A stretch of 64,000 nucleotides of DNA, from positions 62,001-126,000 of the forward strand of contig WARS01002753.1 in NCBI GenBank assembly GCA_008933995.1, given 5' to 3'. Below the pieces are notes generated by a model that was not told where the DNA came from, did not search any database, and worked only from the letters and a program-made list of their open reading frames with translations. The position numbers were made by a program, and so were the translations under genes. Of this stretch, positions 35,640-49,037 are shown one piece after another. This DNA comes from Datnioides undecimradiatus (Eukaryota > Chordata > Actinopteri > Lobotiformes > Datnioididae). Positions within the stretch are counted from its first letter, which is position 1; each line of letters opens with the position of its first letter.

Positions 35640-35725
35640 TTAAGCCAAAATGGGGTCTTTTCCTAAACCCAACCAAGTAGTTTTTCTTGCCTAAACCCAA
35701 CAAAACTGCAAGATTCAGTTCACAG
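35640..35725 (+). repeat. Interspersed repeat fragment (CCTAAACCCAACCAAGTAGT type)
   Basis: TTTTCCTAAACCCAACCAAG, then TTTTTCTTGCCTAAACCCAA and CAAAACTGCAAG. The doubled CCTAAACC(C/T)AAC block is typical of a common teleost dispersed repeat as remembered. Confidence 0.55.
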
Positions 35726-36911
35726 CAGTGGCCTTTCTTGTTACTATGACGACAAAGGTCACCTGATTGTGGATCCGCTCCACACGGGATCTAATTGGAA
35801 AGAGTGGCGCGACACCTGCACACAAAATTTACAACCTTCCCGTGCACATTGAAGAAACCGGGTTGGCGTTATGAGTTACATACACTGTGCATGATGTGCG
35901 AAGAACATATGAAGAGAAATGTGGTCTTAATGCTGTGAACTCTGGCACTAACAATCCCACTGGCATGAGGTCCCGCTCCAGCACAGTCTTACACATGAAT
36001 AGCCTATGTAACAGCACATTACGACTAATTTGACAATGATATGTTAATGTTAAATTATAAGCACAAATTAGCAGATTCAAAGCATTTTCTGTATTGTTTG
36101 GGCAAACGTAATGTCACCGTTAGCTGCCAGCTGCCTGACTTTTACGGCATCCGTGGCACATGTGCGTTTGATTTGGAAAGTTAAAGTAGGAGGAACAATG
36201 CCCTGTCCTTGTAAATTCACATGCAGATAGTTCCAGCGACTGACTCACACCGGCTGAAACAAACAGAGTCAGGATACGCGTCAAAACGGGTCAGCGTTCA
36301 GCGTCGGACCTCCAAGTTTACTCATAAAACGTGTCTCCAAGGTTACTCCTCATCTGATCTGCTTATTAAATCCACTGTCTCTTCGTGTAAACAGTACAGT
36401 ATGTTGACATCGTCACGCGTCAGGGGGAACGTACAGCAGTGCAATAATGTGATTTCCGAGCATGTTTACAATGACTTGACGAATGAATATTGACTCTTCT
36501 GTTGCTCTGATGTCCGTCTTTAAAAAGTTTCGACATCTTAATTTCACTTGGGCGATTTTTCACGGTGCTGTTGTTTTTCTTTGAAAAATCGCAGAAACAG
36601 GCTTTAGGAGGGGTGTAACAGCTTTAACACACTGCACACAAAGCTGTTTTAAGCAATGTTAAGTACAACCCCTACAAGAGATTAATCATTTAAGTCATTT
36701 ATCAAGCATTTGCATAAACATTTCTCCATTAAAGCTGCTCAAATATGAGAATTTGAATCTGTTTATACGTCATTCTGAGTAGATGTCTTTTGATTTGGAC
36801 TGTCACATTGCTTACAACAAGTGATTTTAGATCAAATTTAATCAATTAATCAAAAATGATAGCTGATACAATAATGAAAATGAATGGAAATGAAAATGTG
36901 AATTTAAAAAC

Positions 36912-37130
36912 TGTCAAAATTTGGGGAAAATACATTTATTTGCTCTCTTTTCAAGAGTTAGATTGATGCCATATTCATATCTGTGCATCAAGTGTGAAGC
37001 TGGAGCAAGGAGGCTGTTAGCCTAGCTTAGCATAAAAACAGGAAGTAGGGGTAACAGCTAGTCTGATTGTCCACACTTGGTGCTTGCCACAACCTCAAGT
37101 GTCTATGCTAAGCTAATATCCCTGCTCTAT
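36912..37130 (+). repeat. Interspersed repeat copy (GCTTAGCATAAA type) with internal inverted repeat
   Basis: Runs GGGGAAAATACATTTATTTG, TCAAGAGTTAGATTGATGCC, TGTGAAGCTGGAGCAAGGAG, CTGTTAGCCTAGCTTAGCAT, AAAACAGGAAGTAGGGGTAA, CAGCTAGTCTG. This order matches an abundant percomorph repeat from memory. TAGCTTAGCATA (37024-37035) is mirrored by TATGCTAAGCTA (37104-37115). Confidence 0.68.
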
Positions 37131-37313
37131 AGTCACACACAGAGTGCGATCGAATCAATTTCCACATTCAAAAGAAACAGACGGCGAGTGTAGGAACTAA
37201 AACGTTGAGTTGTTCAAAGTCCTGAAACGTCACATGTGCAGGCTGCAGGGAAAAACATCTGAGGAGCTGAACTATGTGATAATTTGCCCCCCAAGCCCCA
37301 GACCCAGGGTTTA

Positions 37314-37339
37314 CCCCCCCCCCCACACACACACACACA
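37314..37339. repeat. Poly-C run joined to (AC)n
   Basis: C11 followed by AC repeats. Confidence 0.93.
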
Positions 37340-37553
37340 GTTTTTTTTTATGAAGGTGTTTGTATGATGTGTGGTTGTTTTGTCTTTTCCTTTTTGAAGA
37401 GGTGTGTTTTTGAAGTTCAGCACGAGTTTGGCTGAGGCTCGAGCGCAATTTCTGTTTCTATAGGTACATTCCATCCATGTGACACACACACTCACACACA
37501 TCCGAGCCAGCTGTGTTTGTCTTACGCTGGAGAAGTGTGTGTTCCTCATCATA

Positions 37554-37555
<2 letters not shown>

Positions 37556-37592
<37 letters not shown>
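37556..37592. repeat. (GT)18 microsatellite
   Basis: Perfect GT run. Confidence 0.97.
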
Positions 37593-37593
<1 letters not shown>

Positions 37594-39084
37594 ATCAGCA
37601 ACAATCCACCAGCGTCCACTGACAGACTGTCATGGTCCAAATGAAACCATGCTGTCGTGAGGCCGCCTCGCAAACTCAGAAGTTATATTTAAAAGTCAAA
37701 CTCACGCCAGCATGATGACTGCTCACAGGAAGACAGACTCTCATTATAACCTCGTAATATCCCACCGGGTGTAATTTTTATCATAGTGTCCAGCTCACCA
37801 GGCCACAGTGATTTCCCAGAATCAGCTGTCTGTTCATATTTCACGTCCTCGCCAGGGCCCACTTCCTTATTTCAGGAAGACTTGCTATCAGTCCAATTCA
37901 GCTAAACACAACAATGGTAGCTGAACTCCTGCTGCTCAGCATTCACAGCATTCAGGGTGTTTTTAATAACATTTTATGCATTTGTGCTTTATAAAAGCGC
38001 TAACAAGTCAGTTTTTACTCAAGCCCCTCCCCTAATTCTGCCAAACTGTTGCTTAGCAACTGTAACCATGCCTGGGATGCCCGCTGAGTGTCTCAACATT
38101 CCAAAGACGTTAGCGCTAGCAAACATGCTAACCCAAAGGTTTGTAATGCAATGTTTTGTTTCCTGTTTAGTGTAAAGTGTAAAGAAATGGGTTAATTTTC
38201 ATGTTTGTCTGTTCGAATACACGCTAACATTAGCATGAATGGCCTCGTACTACCCCGAATTGACAAGGTAAGGCGGCTAATCACAAAATGCTAAAGCTAT
38301 TTAGCTTAGTCATGTCATCCTGCTGTTTGTTGAACATTTCCTGTAGATAAACTTGCTGAAGTCTCTGGTTTGTACTTATTCTCTAACCCATATGTAAAGG
38401 TGAACATGTTAATGCTAAGAACACAGCATGAATTTCACTTATTTTCCAAATAAGTTTTATAAAAGGTTTATAAAACCTGCCATGAAGTAATGTCCCTCAT
38501 GTGCTCTACATGGATATTCATCAGGTGAGGCTGTAGACATTATACAGACGTGCTCATTGAAAGTAATTGTAATTAGCTAGTCGGCTGAAACTTAAAAGTG
38601 TGTTTTTGTCAACTTGAAATCATGAAATCAAGGACCTATTGCTCCCAAACTTTTCATTTAATGTGTGCATGTCAGACAACAATGAAACACCGAGCCTGAC
38701 GAGGATTGCATTAGTTGCTAAAAGGAGTGGGGTTGCAAACTATAACTCACACTGTCGATTAAATTTATACAAATGACACTTTATATTGTCTTTTTAGTGG
38801 ATCTTGGTACTCAAATGTTGCAAAATAAGTCTGAATTACTCCAGTAAGGCCTTTCATCGCTGTTACTCAGTGCTACAGTGGCGAAACGCACACATTACTG
38901 ACAAACAATGCATTTAAATGCAAATGTCTGAAGACAGTCTGAAAGTACTGTTGCATTCCTGCTGCAGTGACTGAAGACGGATGTGACTCCAGAACAACCT
39001 TTTCGAAAATCTCTTCATCCTCTTGACCTGAAGGGAATGTTCCCTCGGCATCAACAGCCTAATCCCCGTCTCCTGCCAAGCTAT

Positions 39085-39119
39085 CACACACACACACGCT
39101 CACACACACACACACACAC
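39085..39119. repeat. Interrupted (CA)n microsatellite
   Basis: Two CA runs separated by GCT. Confidence 0.94.
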
Positions 39120-39941
39120 GGAAAAAAACACATCCGTCATACGTAAACAGCACTCTGTCAGTTTTATCAAGACTAATTCTCAGACATCTGTTTGACCCTG
39201 AGAGGAGTGCTAAGTGGTGACATGAATTATACAAATACTGTAGCTCTCTGGTGTGTGTGTGTGTGAGGGTGTGTGTATTTGTGATCTATGTAACAGACTT
39301 ATTTGTGTGAATTCTCGGTGTGTGTTTGTGCATCTGTGCTTTTGCGCGTGTGTGTCTGCCATTAGCCTTGAGACAATAATGTGCACTTACGTCATTTCTT
39401 ATCTAAATCCCATTTTTCTTCGTGCATGACATAAGACTGTGTTGGGCCGCTAAACGAGGAAATCTGTTATTGCCGCTTGCTTCCGTCGTTGATTCTGCAC
39501 AAGTGTTTAATGCAAAAGCCTGTTAAGAGGGCTGTAGAGCAGATAAACACCAGTGCAGACATAGACAATATGTGCTGCAGAGCGCAGGCAGGAGGAACTG
39601 GCTGCAGGTTGAAGCAGGGCTGTGGCCGAGGGTCCGGAGTGGAGCAACGGGGTCCGCACACTGGCACAGAACGTGTTGATGTTGAAACACAGCGAGGCAG
39701 ATGAACTGATAAGGCAAACAGCTGAAAGATGGCAGGTGTGCAGGCTGATCCAGGGGAGTGAGAGGGATTGCAATGCCTACACCACCAGGGAAGAGAGGAA
39801 CACGTGGAAGAACTGCTTTTATTCATTCAAAAGCCTTGTTTTATCAAAAACCCAAATTCCCACTGGTGTTTCATTCATGGGAAAACCCGTTTGCTTGGTC
39901 CTCTCTCCTGTGTCTGGTCCTAAGCCTCCTGTCGTTTTCAG

Positions 39942-40070
39942 GCTCTGGGAAGCGTCGCAGGAAGCAGGATCAGTGCTGCGGACACCCGAACTCCCTCTCC
40001 GCCATCAAGTACGCCATCGTCTCCCTCTACGTCCTGGTTATTCTCACCATCTTTGGACTCTGCCTGGCAG
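39942..40070 (+). CDS. scara5: scara5 exon with membrane anchor
   Basis: Residues 38-80. The split Gly codon is completed, then SGKRRRKQDQCC, a basic and dicysteine juxtamembrane stretch (basic residues 41-45, Cys49/Cys50; human SCARA5 has a comparable KRRASICC). The hydrophobic segment YAIVSLYVLVILTIFGLCLA at residues 61-80 is the single type II transmembrane helix. Acceptor TCGTTTTCAG|GC; donor CTGGCAG|GTAGGA, phase 1. The adjacent Cys pair could be palmitoylated (inference). Confidence 0.93.
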
Positions 40071-41857
40071 GTAGGATGCGTGCGAGTGGGTTTGTGTAAG
40101 TAGGAGCATAATCAGCTGCATTGAAAACACACACATGCGCTGTGAATCAACAGTCATTTGAAGCAAGGTCTGAATTGTAGTGACTAACTTGACCATTCCA
40201 CTGCTTTTGTGTCAGATCTCTGCATCTCTTTAATGCAGCTGCACCCTGTTCTAATCTGGATCGTGAAATCAGTTTTCTGAGTGCGGTGCACGTCCGACCC
40301 CCGTGCTTCCTGCTGCTGACGCGCGGCTCTGTACATGTGCGATGTTTAAAGTTACATGTGTCACAGGATTTTTGGAAGCGTGACAAGCTTAACCCTTCAG
40401 ACTTTCAGTCACATAAAAGGCAGAGAAAGCGTGACGGTGGCAGACTCCTTTGCACTGCATGGTTCCCATACCTTCTTTATGCATGGCTGCGGGAATGCCA
40501 GGTTTCAGTCTGCAGAGGGTTCAGACCCCAGAGGAGGCCATTTATCATGAATCCTCCTCGGGGTGATGAAACATCGACACCACCTTCAGCCTGATTCATG
40601 AGCCGGCATCAAAACTGATTTTCTTGGAGATCAACGCCGTGATAATTTGGTTTGTGAGGGTTCAGATTTCAGCACTTTGCGTCTCCTGACTGTAGATCGA
40701 GTCAAAACCAGTCGACCGGTTGCCAGAAGAGCACAAACAGGAGGGTTTATGACTTGTGTGGCTGGATTTTGCATTTTTTTAAGGCTCACAGCCCAGATTT
40801 GTTACATTATTGGTAGTGATGAGTTTAAGCATGTTACTATAAGCAAGTCTTCTTCAGTGGTGCCTCACGGAACCCTGTAACCTCTGCATCTCTGCAAGAT
40901 AAACAGTTTCAGGTTAGTGCAACTGTGCAGTACGTGCATTATATGCAGGTTCTATCTTCATACCACATTTAAACTCCCCAGTATCAGCCTAATAATGGTG
41001 CAACCTAACATACCTTTGAGATTGGCCAAGAAGAGCACAGATTGTTCATCAGGACAAGTGGTGAAAAATACCACAGTGCATGAGGTGAATGTGGTTTTCA
41101 AGTAATTTATGAATTTATTGTCTTTTCTGATCTCAAAATGCAAAAGTACAGTGCAGTCTACTCTTATTTTGTCGGCCACTGAACACTTAAACGTTCAAAT
41201 ACCCCAAAACACTGTATTGTTATTAAAAAAAAGACTGATTAGAGCAGTTCCACCTCAAAAATCACTGTTTTGAACCGTTTCATGGAAACCACCCAGCCCG
41301 AAACCACTTTTACCGACCTCAGAAGCCAGATTTGGCGGCCCGGTAAACACCCGGTCTTTCAAACATCACGTTTCAGTGACTTTGGACTTGTGAGTTATGG
41401 AAATGAGCTGTTGTTATTTCATATCGCTCGGTCGCTGTGACAGAGCGCCGCAACAGATTCCAGCGTCATCAGAGCGAACGCCGCCGCTGTTCCTCCTCCT
41501 CCTACCCGGTTCATTTGGAAAAACCCTGGCGCCACGCCACTGTAGCGTCATGGCCAATACACTCCTCTGTGTGTGTTTGTGTGTGTGTGTTTGACTTTAT
41601 GGTTACCTTTTGAGAACCCTGCTGCGGCCTCCTTGTAAATGTCAACTCCGTTATTAGAGGAGAGGAGGACAAAGAGGAGCTGATAGAGATGGAGGACGAT
41701 GGAGTCGGAGGGAGAAGACCGACAGACCCAGGAACAGGTTTTAGCTGCCTGGCTTCAGACCAGCAAGATCCTGGAGGAGTCGGCCCGCGCTCGCTAATCC
41801 TAATTTCATTTCAAGACCTCCTCTCCCCCAGGGTACCACACGGCTGATGCCATTAAA

Positions 41858-41880
41858 TGTGTGTGTGTGTGTGTGTGTGT
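41858..41880. repeat. (TG)n microsatellite
   Basis: Perfect TG run of 11-12 units. Confidence 0.95.
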
Positions 41881-42079
41881 ATTCCCAGGCACAGAGACGC
41901 AGCTTGGATGTGCTTTGCCGTCGTCACCGAGGGTATTTGCTTATTTAAGGCTTTTAGATGAGGTTGTTTTAGAAAAAGCAATCAAACGGGGCTTTTCAGC
42001 AGGCCTCTCTTAAATTAAACGCCGGCCATCCAAAAGCTAAGTGGCTCCAGCGAAACTGCACGGGAGGCCCCCTTCGCCT

Positions 42080-42106
42080 CACACACACACACACACACAC
42101 ACACAC
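42080..42106. repeat. (CA)13 microsatellite
   Basis: Perfect CA run, 200 bases from the TG run at 41858, in complementary sense. Confidence 0.96.
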
Positions 42107-45100
42107 CACATTCATGTGAGTGCACGCACAAACACACACTCGGCAGTTGCCAGTTTTCCGACGTGAACACAGATTCAACTCTGTGTTATCCACATTTGCT
42201 TTCTGTTTGAATTCTCACTCGACTTTGACTTTTTTCCTTTCCAGCTCCGTCGTCGGCCCGTCGGCGTCCTCCCAAACGCGCGTCTCGGCCCGGGATCGGG
42301 GAGCCTCGTCTTTTGGCTGAAAAACATCTGCGTCCATGAGCGTGATGAGCGCAATATAGTGTTTTCTGTGTCAGCGCATCTGAGCCCACGTCTTAGTTTG
42401 GGACGGGCGAGGGGAGGGGTCGCGGCTGATGAACAGAAACAGAGACAGAGGCGGATCAAACCAGAATGACAGGAGATGAAAGAGCCAGAGGGATCCCGCT
42501 CCATTCATCACGAGCTCCGTCATTTCTACACGCTTATCCCTGAGCAGATAGGACCGGGCTGAGCAGAGAGTCTGGTTAATTGAAAATGTCACATGTTCAG
42601 CTCCCATGATGGCCAGCGGCCTGCTCAGCCCGCTGAACCCTCCTCGAGCCAGACTGTTATCATCTCAGAGGCGCCTGCCTGGAGAGACTTTTGTCTTTGT
42701 AGTCACTGTTTTGGCTGACACGGTTCAGGAGGAGGGCCGTTACTTTACAGACATGCTTTGTCTTTCTTACATTAAAGCTGCGCCACACAAACTGTGCACG
42801 CTGGCCAGCCCGAACGTTGGCATGATGTGACTTTTAAAGCCTTTATTTCCCAGAAACCCTGCAGGCTAACCTGAGTAGGTGCCTGCATGAGAACAGCTTT
42901 AGTCCTTTCTCCAGAGTGGCAGGCTCTCTGTCTCTCCACCTCTCATGAGCCTGAAGCTTGCGTAACGTGCACGCTCGGGTCTGATTGTGCAGGTCTTTAT
43001 TACTGTTGCAGATGCATCGACACACACACAGCGAGTTCCTATGAATCCTTTTCCCCAGTTGGCTGTTCCTCCATTTAGCCTTTCTTTTACTTAATGCAAG
43101 CAGACATAATCTCTTGCGCAATTACATTTCGACCTTTTTAGAGTCGTGAGATGTTAAGTTTTACAACAAAATGGGTTGCACCACTGAGCGCGCAGTTCTT
43201 TATGCTCAAATTAGCTTCACTCTCCAATGTCTGGCTGTATTTCAGGAAACCACGCCCGCTGTAGGCTGCAGCTGATTGGTCCACATCACATTTTGTCAGT
43301 GGAACCAGGTGCAGACGAGTTTTGTCTCCCAGTTAAATGGTTTTTAAGTGCTTTTGCATGAGGTACTTACCCATAATCAGTCGTAACATGCAAACAGTTA
43401 AGCTAAGTTAATATTTAAGAAGCTAATGTAGAGAGTCGTCGTAGCTGTACCTCGCTGTCAGACACACATCAAAAGCTGTTACATCGCTTTCTCAAAATCC
43501 ACCAATCTCCAACAGCAGCTGCACGTCAGTCAGTTTCTTCGTGTTATTGTGTGACCTTGGTAAATCCAAACCAACTTGTCAAAACACTGAAATCCAGGTG
43601 CAACCGAATGCACCAACCCAGGCAACAGTTGACCAGCAGCCTCTGTTTTCTCCCAGGTAAAGCTGCTTTTTGTGTCAGAGGAGTCCGGTGGATGCGATGA
43701 GAGCATAGATGATATAACAGCTCCAACTTCCTGTCAGAGAGGGCCGTTTGACACGAAGGTGAAGCAGTGACGATATTCAAAACTTAAGAGTGTGTCATTC
43801 AGTGAAGCTGTGTCACCTTATTCCCGGTGGCATCGACATGAAGTGGCCACGGCTGACAGGGAAATGTTCACATCGTGTGTCATAAGCCTCACACTCACGG
43901 TCGTATGAGCTTCTTTACGTGCTGCACCGCTCTCCGTTGTCCTTGCGTGCTTTTTGACTCGTGCATCGTCCCGTTGCAGCTCTGCAGCATCGTCCTCTTC
44001 ATGTGTCTGTTCATACGGAGCATTAAAAGAGCCACGCTGGGTTATTTCCCCATATTTCTCAGCATTTTTACGACGAAGTCTGAGCCGTAGATCTTCTTAA
44101 GACCCCTCTTCCCTCTCCTTGGAGGACTGGGATGTTTTAGGTTGCATTTTGGCCGAGGTTTGCTACAAATACCTTGTGCTACATCTGGAGCTTGTTCTCA
44201 GAATAACAGGTTGTGTAAAATACCCACTAACACGTCTAAATAGGCTGAGATTGGCCCATATATGGCCGAGCAGACAGAGCTTGGACTGATAACTGTCTGG
44301 GCTCTGGGGAGCTGGATTTACACCTTTTGTATTTGTGTTTACAAGTGGATCAGAGGCCCGTTAATGCAAAATATTGAACAATTACATGCGTAAAACCTGT
44401 TGAGTGGTTTCCATGCACCTGCCGCAGAGTGTTCATATGTCACAGGTATGATGGAGGACATGAGCCAGTCATGTTTACAGGGTAATTTTCCTCCTGCAGG
44501 ACGCGCATCTTAAAGACCCTAATACCCGGTTTACATGGCTCCCTTTAACTTATACTGTAGGTGCAACTGAGTCATGTTTTCCACATGCAGCTCGCAGGTT
44601 TGGCATGGTTCTGCTCTTTTCCTCAGCCATTTAATTGCTGGAAAACATGACGGTGGGTTTTTGTTATTCTGCTTTTTAAGCCATGAAATCTTTAGGCTTG
44701 TGTTTGCGTCTTGCGCTGATAGGTAAGAGTCACGTTATTGCCAAGCAGAAATGGGCAGCGAGCTCCTGGGTCCCGAAACGGTTATTTTGGTCTCTGGCTC
44801 CCGCGCTGACCGCGTTCGGTCCTACATGTTATCGTAGCAATTTTTTTTGTGTCGTGCATCAAATTTTCCTGCTGCGGCAATTTTTCTGTTTTGGAAGCAG
44901 TTCACCCGGAGTTCGCTCTCCTGACACCTGCAGTTGGTGTCGGTTAAACACTCTGTTGCTATAGCAACCGCTACCCACTGTGCTCCACGGAGACTTGGAG
45001 TCATGATGTCACTTCCAGGCCAGCCTTCCGCTCCGCCAACACCTGTAACTCAATGACAATCCATCATTTAGCATTTCTGTTGTTGGCGTTTCTGTGTTGT

Positions 45101-46592
45101 ACTTTCCATATTCCTGCACCAGGCTACAGGAGTTTTACGACCCTGACTGATCTGGTTGCATCACGCAAATCAGATTTCATTTACTCTAATCTCAAACATG
45201 CGCTGTAAGAATTGAACAATGTGTCACACCGCATGGTAGAGAACGAGAGGTGAGACTTTAAGTCAGTTTTAACATCTATCAACAGTAGCGTGCTACCTGG
45301 GCTTAGGCTGCAGCCTGCACAGCCGAATAACTGCTGCTTTGTCCTCCCGTTCATTTCCATCCACCTTCGTTTCCACGGATACATCCTTGCTTGTCTCTCG
45401 CTGGTCCGGTGAAGATGTAATGACTAAGAATCTGACTCATGTTTGAGTCTGAGAGTTGCTCATTTCTTCTTCACGTGAGATGTTGACATACAAAACATAA
45501 GCAGTATAACTGTGCACATATATAACTCATAAGGCAAACAAGCTCCTAAAGATTAAAATATTGCAGTTTTAAGGATCAAAGTTGCACCAATCCTCCAGTT
45601 GTTATTGCTGCTTTTATTGGTTGAACCTGCTGTTTCTCATGGCAAACCCTGTATGTATACTTTGGTCCAGCGCTGGAAGATATATTTTGCTCCAGCTGTT
45701 CTGTCTGTGGGACACCGGCGAGACGGTGGACGCTGACATACCTGACCATTACAAAAAGAACGACCAAAACCACAACTTTTAGATTACTTAACCTCCTTTG
45801 TGCTTATTTAAGAAAAGCACACTTTCACAACACGATACAAGACAAAAACCTGTCCTGAATGTGGACCATATGTGTCTGGCTGAGCTAGTCCATAAAAAGA
45901 ACTTCCAGAGGTTAAATCTGACACCACGACGCGACGCTCCTAGCAACTTTGAAGAGAAACATTAAAGGTCTGTGGCGTTTCTTTGCCGCCGAAGATGAGG
46001 TGTTTCTGATCTCCGTCTGTTTATGTTTTACCCGGGTGAGAGATTTCTTCCCCAAACGCGCTTCGCCAGCAGGAGGAGAGTAAGTCCTCCATCGCAGACT
46101 CGGAGCACGCGCCAAAAGAGACACACATGTGCACACAAACACTGGAGTTAAGGTACAAAGGCAAATAAAAACACATGCACAGAAAATATAGACATTTGAG
46201 AAGCAGGAGCGCACGCACATGCACTTAAACATGAGTTCAAACGGGCACATGCATGCACACACACATGGATTTCTGCAGCCTTAATAGGTACTGTACCCAG
46301 GATGAAACTGACGCGCACACAACACAAGAAACACATAGATAAACACAGTCACATTCCCACATACATACATACTTTTGAGCAAAACCACAAGCGCATGCAT
46401 GCACATACACACCACATGCACGCTCATGGAGGCATTTATGTCACATGCGCACACAGTGCCGGGGCCCCCAAATTGACTCTGAGAACATAAAGCCCTTTCT
46501 AATGAGATTCTGTACTGTGGCGATGGGACTTTCTATAGAAAAGAGCCTGGAGGAGGTCCAGCGTTCCCAGTTGGAGTCCATCATAAGAGGAG

Positions 46593-46622
46593 CACACACA
46601 CACACACACAGAGAGAGAGAAG
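46593..46622. repeat. Compound (CA)n(GA)n microsatellite
   Basis: CA run passing directly into GA run. Confidence 0.95.
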
Positions 46623-46773
46623 TCAGTCCTTCATTCTTCCACAAAAGAAGTCCAAAAGTCAGTGTACGGCCTCATTCAGGCAGTCAAAGTCAAACACGGG
46701 TTATTAACATGTCAAGACTAATTGGGCCAGACATCATTCTCTGTCTCTCTGTCTGTTTCTGGTCCTCGCTCTG

Positions 46774-46816
46774 CCTGTCTGTCTGTCTGCCTGTCTGTCT
46801 CTCTCTCTCTGTCTGT
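46774..46816. repeat. Compound (CTGT)n(CT)n repeat
   Basis: Tetranucleotide CTGT/CTGC units passing into CT repeats. Confidence 0.88.
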
Positions 46817-47189
46817 GTTGCAAAGGTTTTTATGTTTTCTTGGTGCAGAGTAGTTTGCGCTCAGTACAGAATTAATGCAATAACTAGAGTAAGTGGTGTC
46901 ATCAGTGTTGTATTGTTGCACATCAATTAATTAGTGCATTACAATTTTACCAATAACAGCATCATCTAATTAGTTTTTTATTGCTTTGAAAACGCAGCGG
47001 CATTGAAACTTAAATTGTAACTTTGATGCTTCGTAAGCTAAAACTATAATGACGCATGAGAAAAACAAGTTGCAAATGCTAGTGTGACCCTTTCACTATT
47101 GCAAGGACTAACATGGATAGGCATCCTCAGTTACTTTGCTGATCTTTTGATATTGAAAAACACAATTTGTTTAACTTGTGTATGACAAA

Positions 47190-47382
47190 AACATGGACTT
47201 TGTGTTTAGTGCTAATTATGAAACGCTAGCGTGCTAACATGGTAAACTTACACGGCAAACGTGGGCAACAATATACCCGCTCAATAGCATAACGTTAGCA
47301 TTGTCTTACTGAGCTCATTAGCATGCTGAAGTTAGCGGTTAGCTTCAATCACCATAGTTTTGCTAGCATGACTGTGAACTCC
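47190..47382 (+). repeat. Interspersed repeat copy (GCTAGCGTGCTAACATGG type)
   Basis: TGTTTAGTGCTAATTATGAA, CGCTAGCGTGCTAACATGGT, CATTAGCATGCTGAAGTTAG, TTTTGCTAGCATGACTGTGA. It is dense in GCTA/TAGC words and matches a common percomorph repeat from memory. Decayed and non-coding. Confidence 0.6.
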
Positions 47383-48024
47383 TGCTATATATAGAAGATA
47401 CCAGACTTGTATATATTAGCGTGTACTGTATGTATTGTATGTTTAATACTAGTTATATTTCCTGCAACATACGTTTTGTTTGATTGCCTGTTGGTAAGTC
47501 GGGTGTTTTCCTCCGGCGACGCAGCAACTGCTAATTTTAAAGAGGTTGTTTCTGTGAATGCTGACACTCAGGATCATTTAGTGTAAAAAGTCATGATCCT
47601 GGATTTTGATAAATGTCAGTTTAAGCTTGACATTTGTCACTTTTCAGTCGATCACAGTTCTTTTTATTACAATAATGCAAACTCATGAGCGCAGCACCTT
47701 ATCATACCCAGCCGACGGGCGCGCCGTAAAACGAAGGCGCTGTAAACGTTCACACATCCAGTTCAGCTTCGAGCCAAACGAGGTCGTGAGATGCAATAAA
47801 CCGGAGCGCTGCGGCGTGTAAGTAACTCCAACGCAAATAAAAGCAGCATGATGCAGCACTGATGCAGGAGAGTGTGTGTGGGGGGCGGTGGCTGCAGGGA
47901 TTTCAAGAGCACGATAGCAGGCGCCTAAATTAGTGCTCTGAAGGTCTTCTTTCTGTTTTACAAGCGGACTAATTGAGCAACAACAGATTCCAAAGACTTT
48001 GTGCAGACTGCGTTCAAGTCTGTA

Positions 48025-48048
48025 ACACACACACACACACACACACAC
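48025..48048. repeat. (AC)12 microsatellite
   Basis: Perfect AC run. Confidence 0.95.
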
Positions 48049-49002
48049 TGCAGGGGAGTTTCTTTGAGCTAATTGTGTTGCCGGAGCTCCAGAGACGCAA
48101 TCTGTACAACGCAAAAAGCATGAGAGCCGGCGTCTCGGTGCCCAGAGAGGCTGTTAGTTTCAAACCGTGCTCGGTCGGACGACGACTTTGACCCGGAGAA
48201 TTAAACAAATACCGGAAATGTGATGAAAACCATTTCAGACAGATGTCTTTACAGCGGCTACCCGCAACATTTGGAGCGATGAAGACGTTTACTTTACTGC
48301 TCCGTGTAGCTGAATGGTCCTGTACGACGGGATGCTGATCAAACACATGCACTCAAGCTTGAAAGACATCCAGCTCTTTAGTTTAGAAACACGTCATACG
48401 GGTAAACTATGATGTGTTGACAGAGCACGTTACAGTTGCATGATACATTTATGTGCTGCCTTCATGGCTGCTGTTAATTAGAGCCCTTTTTACACCACAC
48501 AACAAAACCCACCAACGCCCGCTGTTAGTTGAGTTGCTAGTGGCTGAGTTCAGTGATTGAACGCCATTAAGTCATGTCCATCAGGGAAGTCAAACAGCTT
48601 TACATCCTGCGTTTTCAGTTTTGGTGTTAGATCTTCATTTAATTAAGAGTAAATTATATATATTTTTTAAGTAAAACCAATCTAAGAAATTAAGAATCAC
48701 ATGCAACCAGAGGTGGAGATCAGTGGTCAGAGCTGATCCATTCATTAAAACCCCCAAACGTCACACCAGGAAATGCACAGACTCCCCAACAGGCGGCAGA
48801 AAACAGGTACTGCGTCGTCGATCCCACACGGAGACTCACAGCCACGCCTGTCAAGTCATCCAGCCTGTCACAGCGAGCGTTTGGCTTTGATGTCTGCCAC
48901 ATCAGACGGCGTCCACGCTCTGGAAGTCAAACAAACCCCGCCGCCGCCACTGCTGTCACTTCATTTGGACATTCCTGCAGCTGAGTTGCAGCTGGCTAAA
49001 CT

Positions 49003-49037
49003 ACACACACACACACACAGACAGACAGACACACAAC
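49003..49037. repeat. Compound (AC)n(AGAC)n microsatellite
   Basis: AC run passing into AGAC units and back to AC. Confidence 0.92.

Larger units (their letters stand above)
34693..39941 (+). other. scara5: scara5 intron 2
   Basis: 5.2 kb, GT...TTTTCAG. It contains microsatellites at 34985, 35074, 37314, 37556 and 39085, and repeat fragments at 35640-35725 and 36912-37130. No exon recognised. Confidence 0.85.

Noticed and set aside
39622-40074. 150-residue open frame overlapping the scara5 membrane exon
   Set aside because: It reads the exon in the wrong frame; the frame giving the SCARA5 helix is the one with matching splice phases.
46445-46930. 161-residue frame with His/Thr and Ser/Leu/Cys repeats
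   Set aside because: Generated by the CA/GA and CTGT/CT microsatellites.
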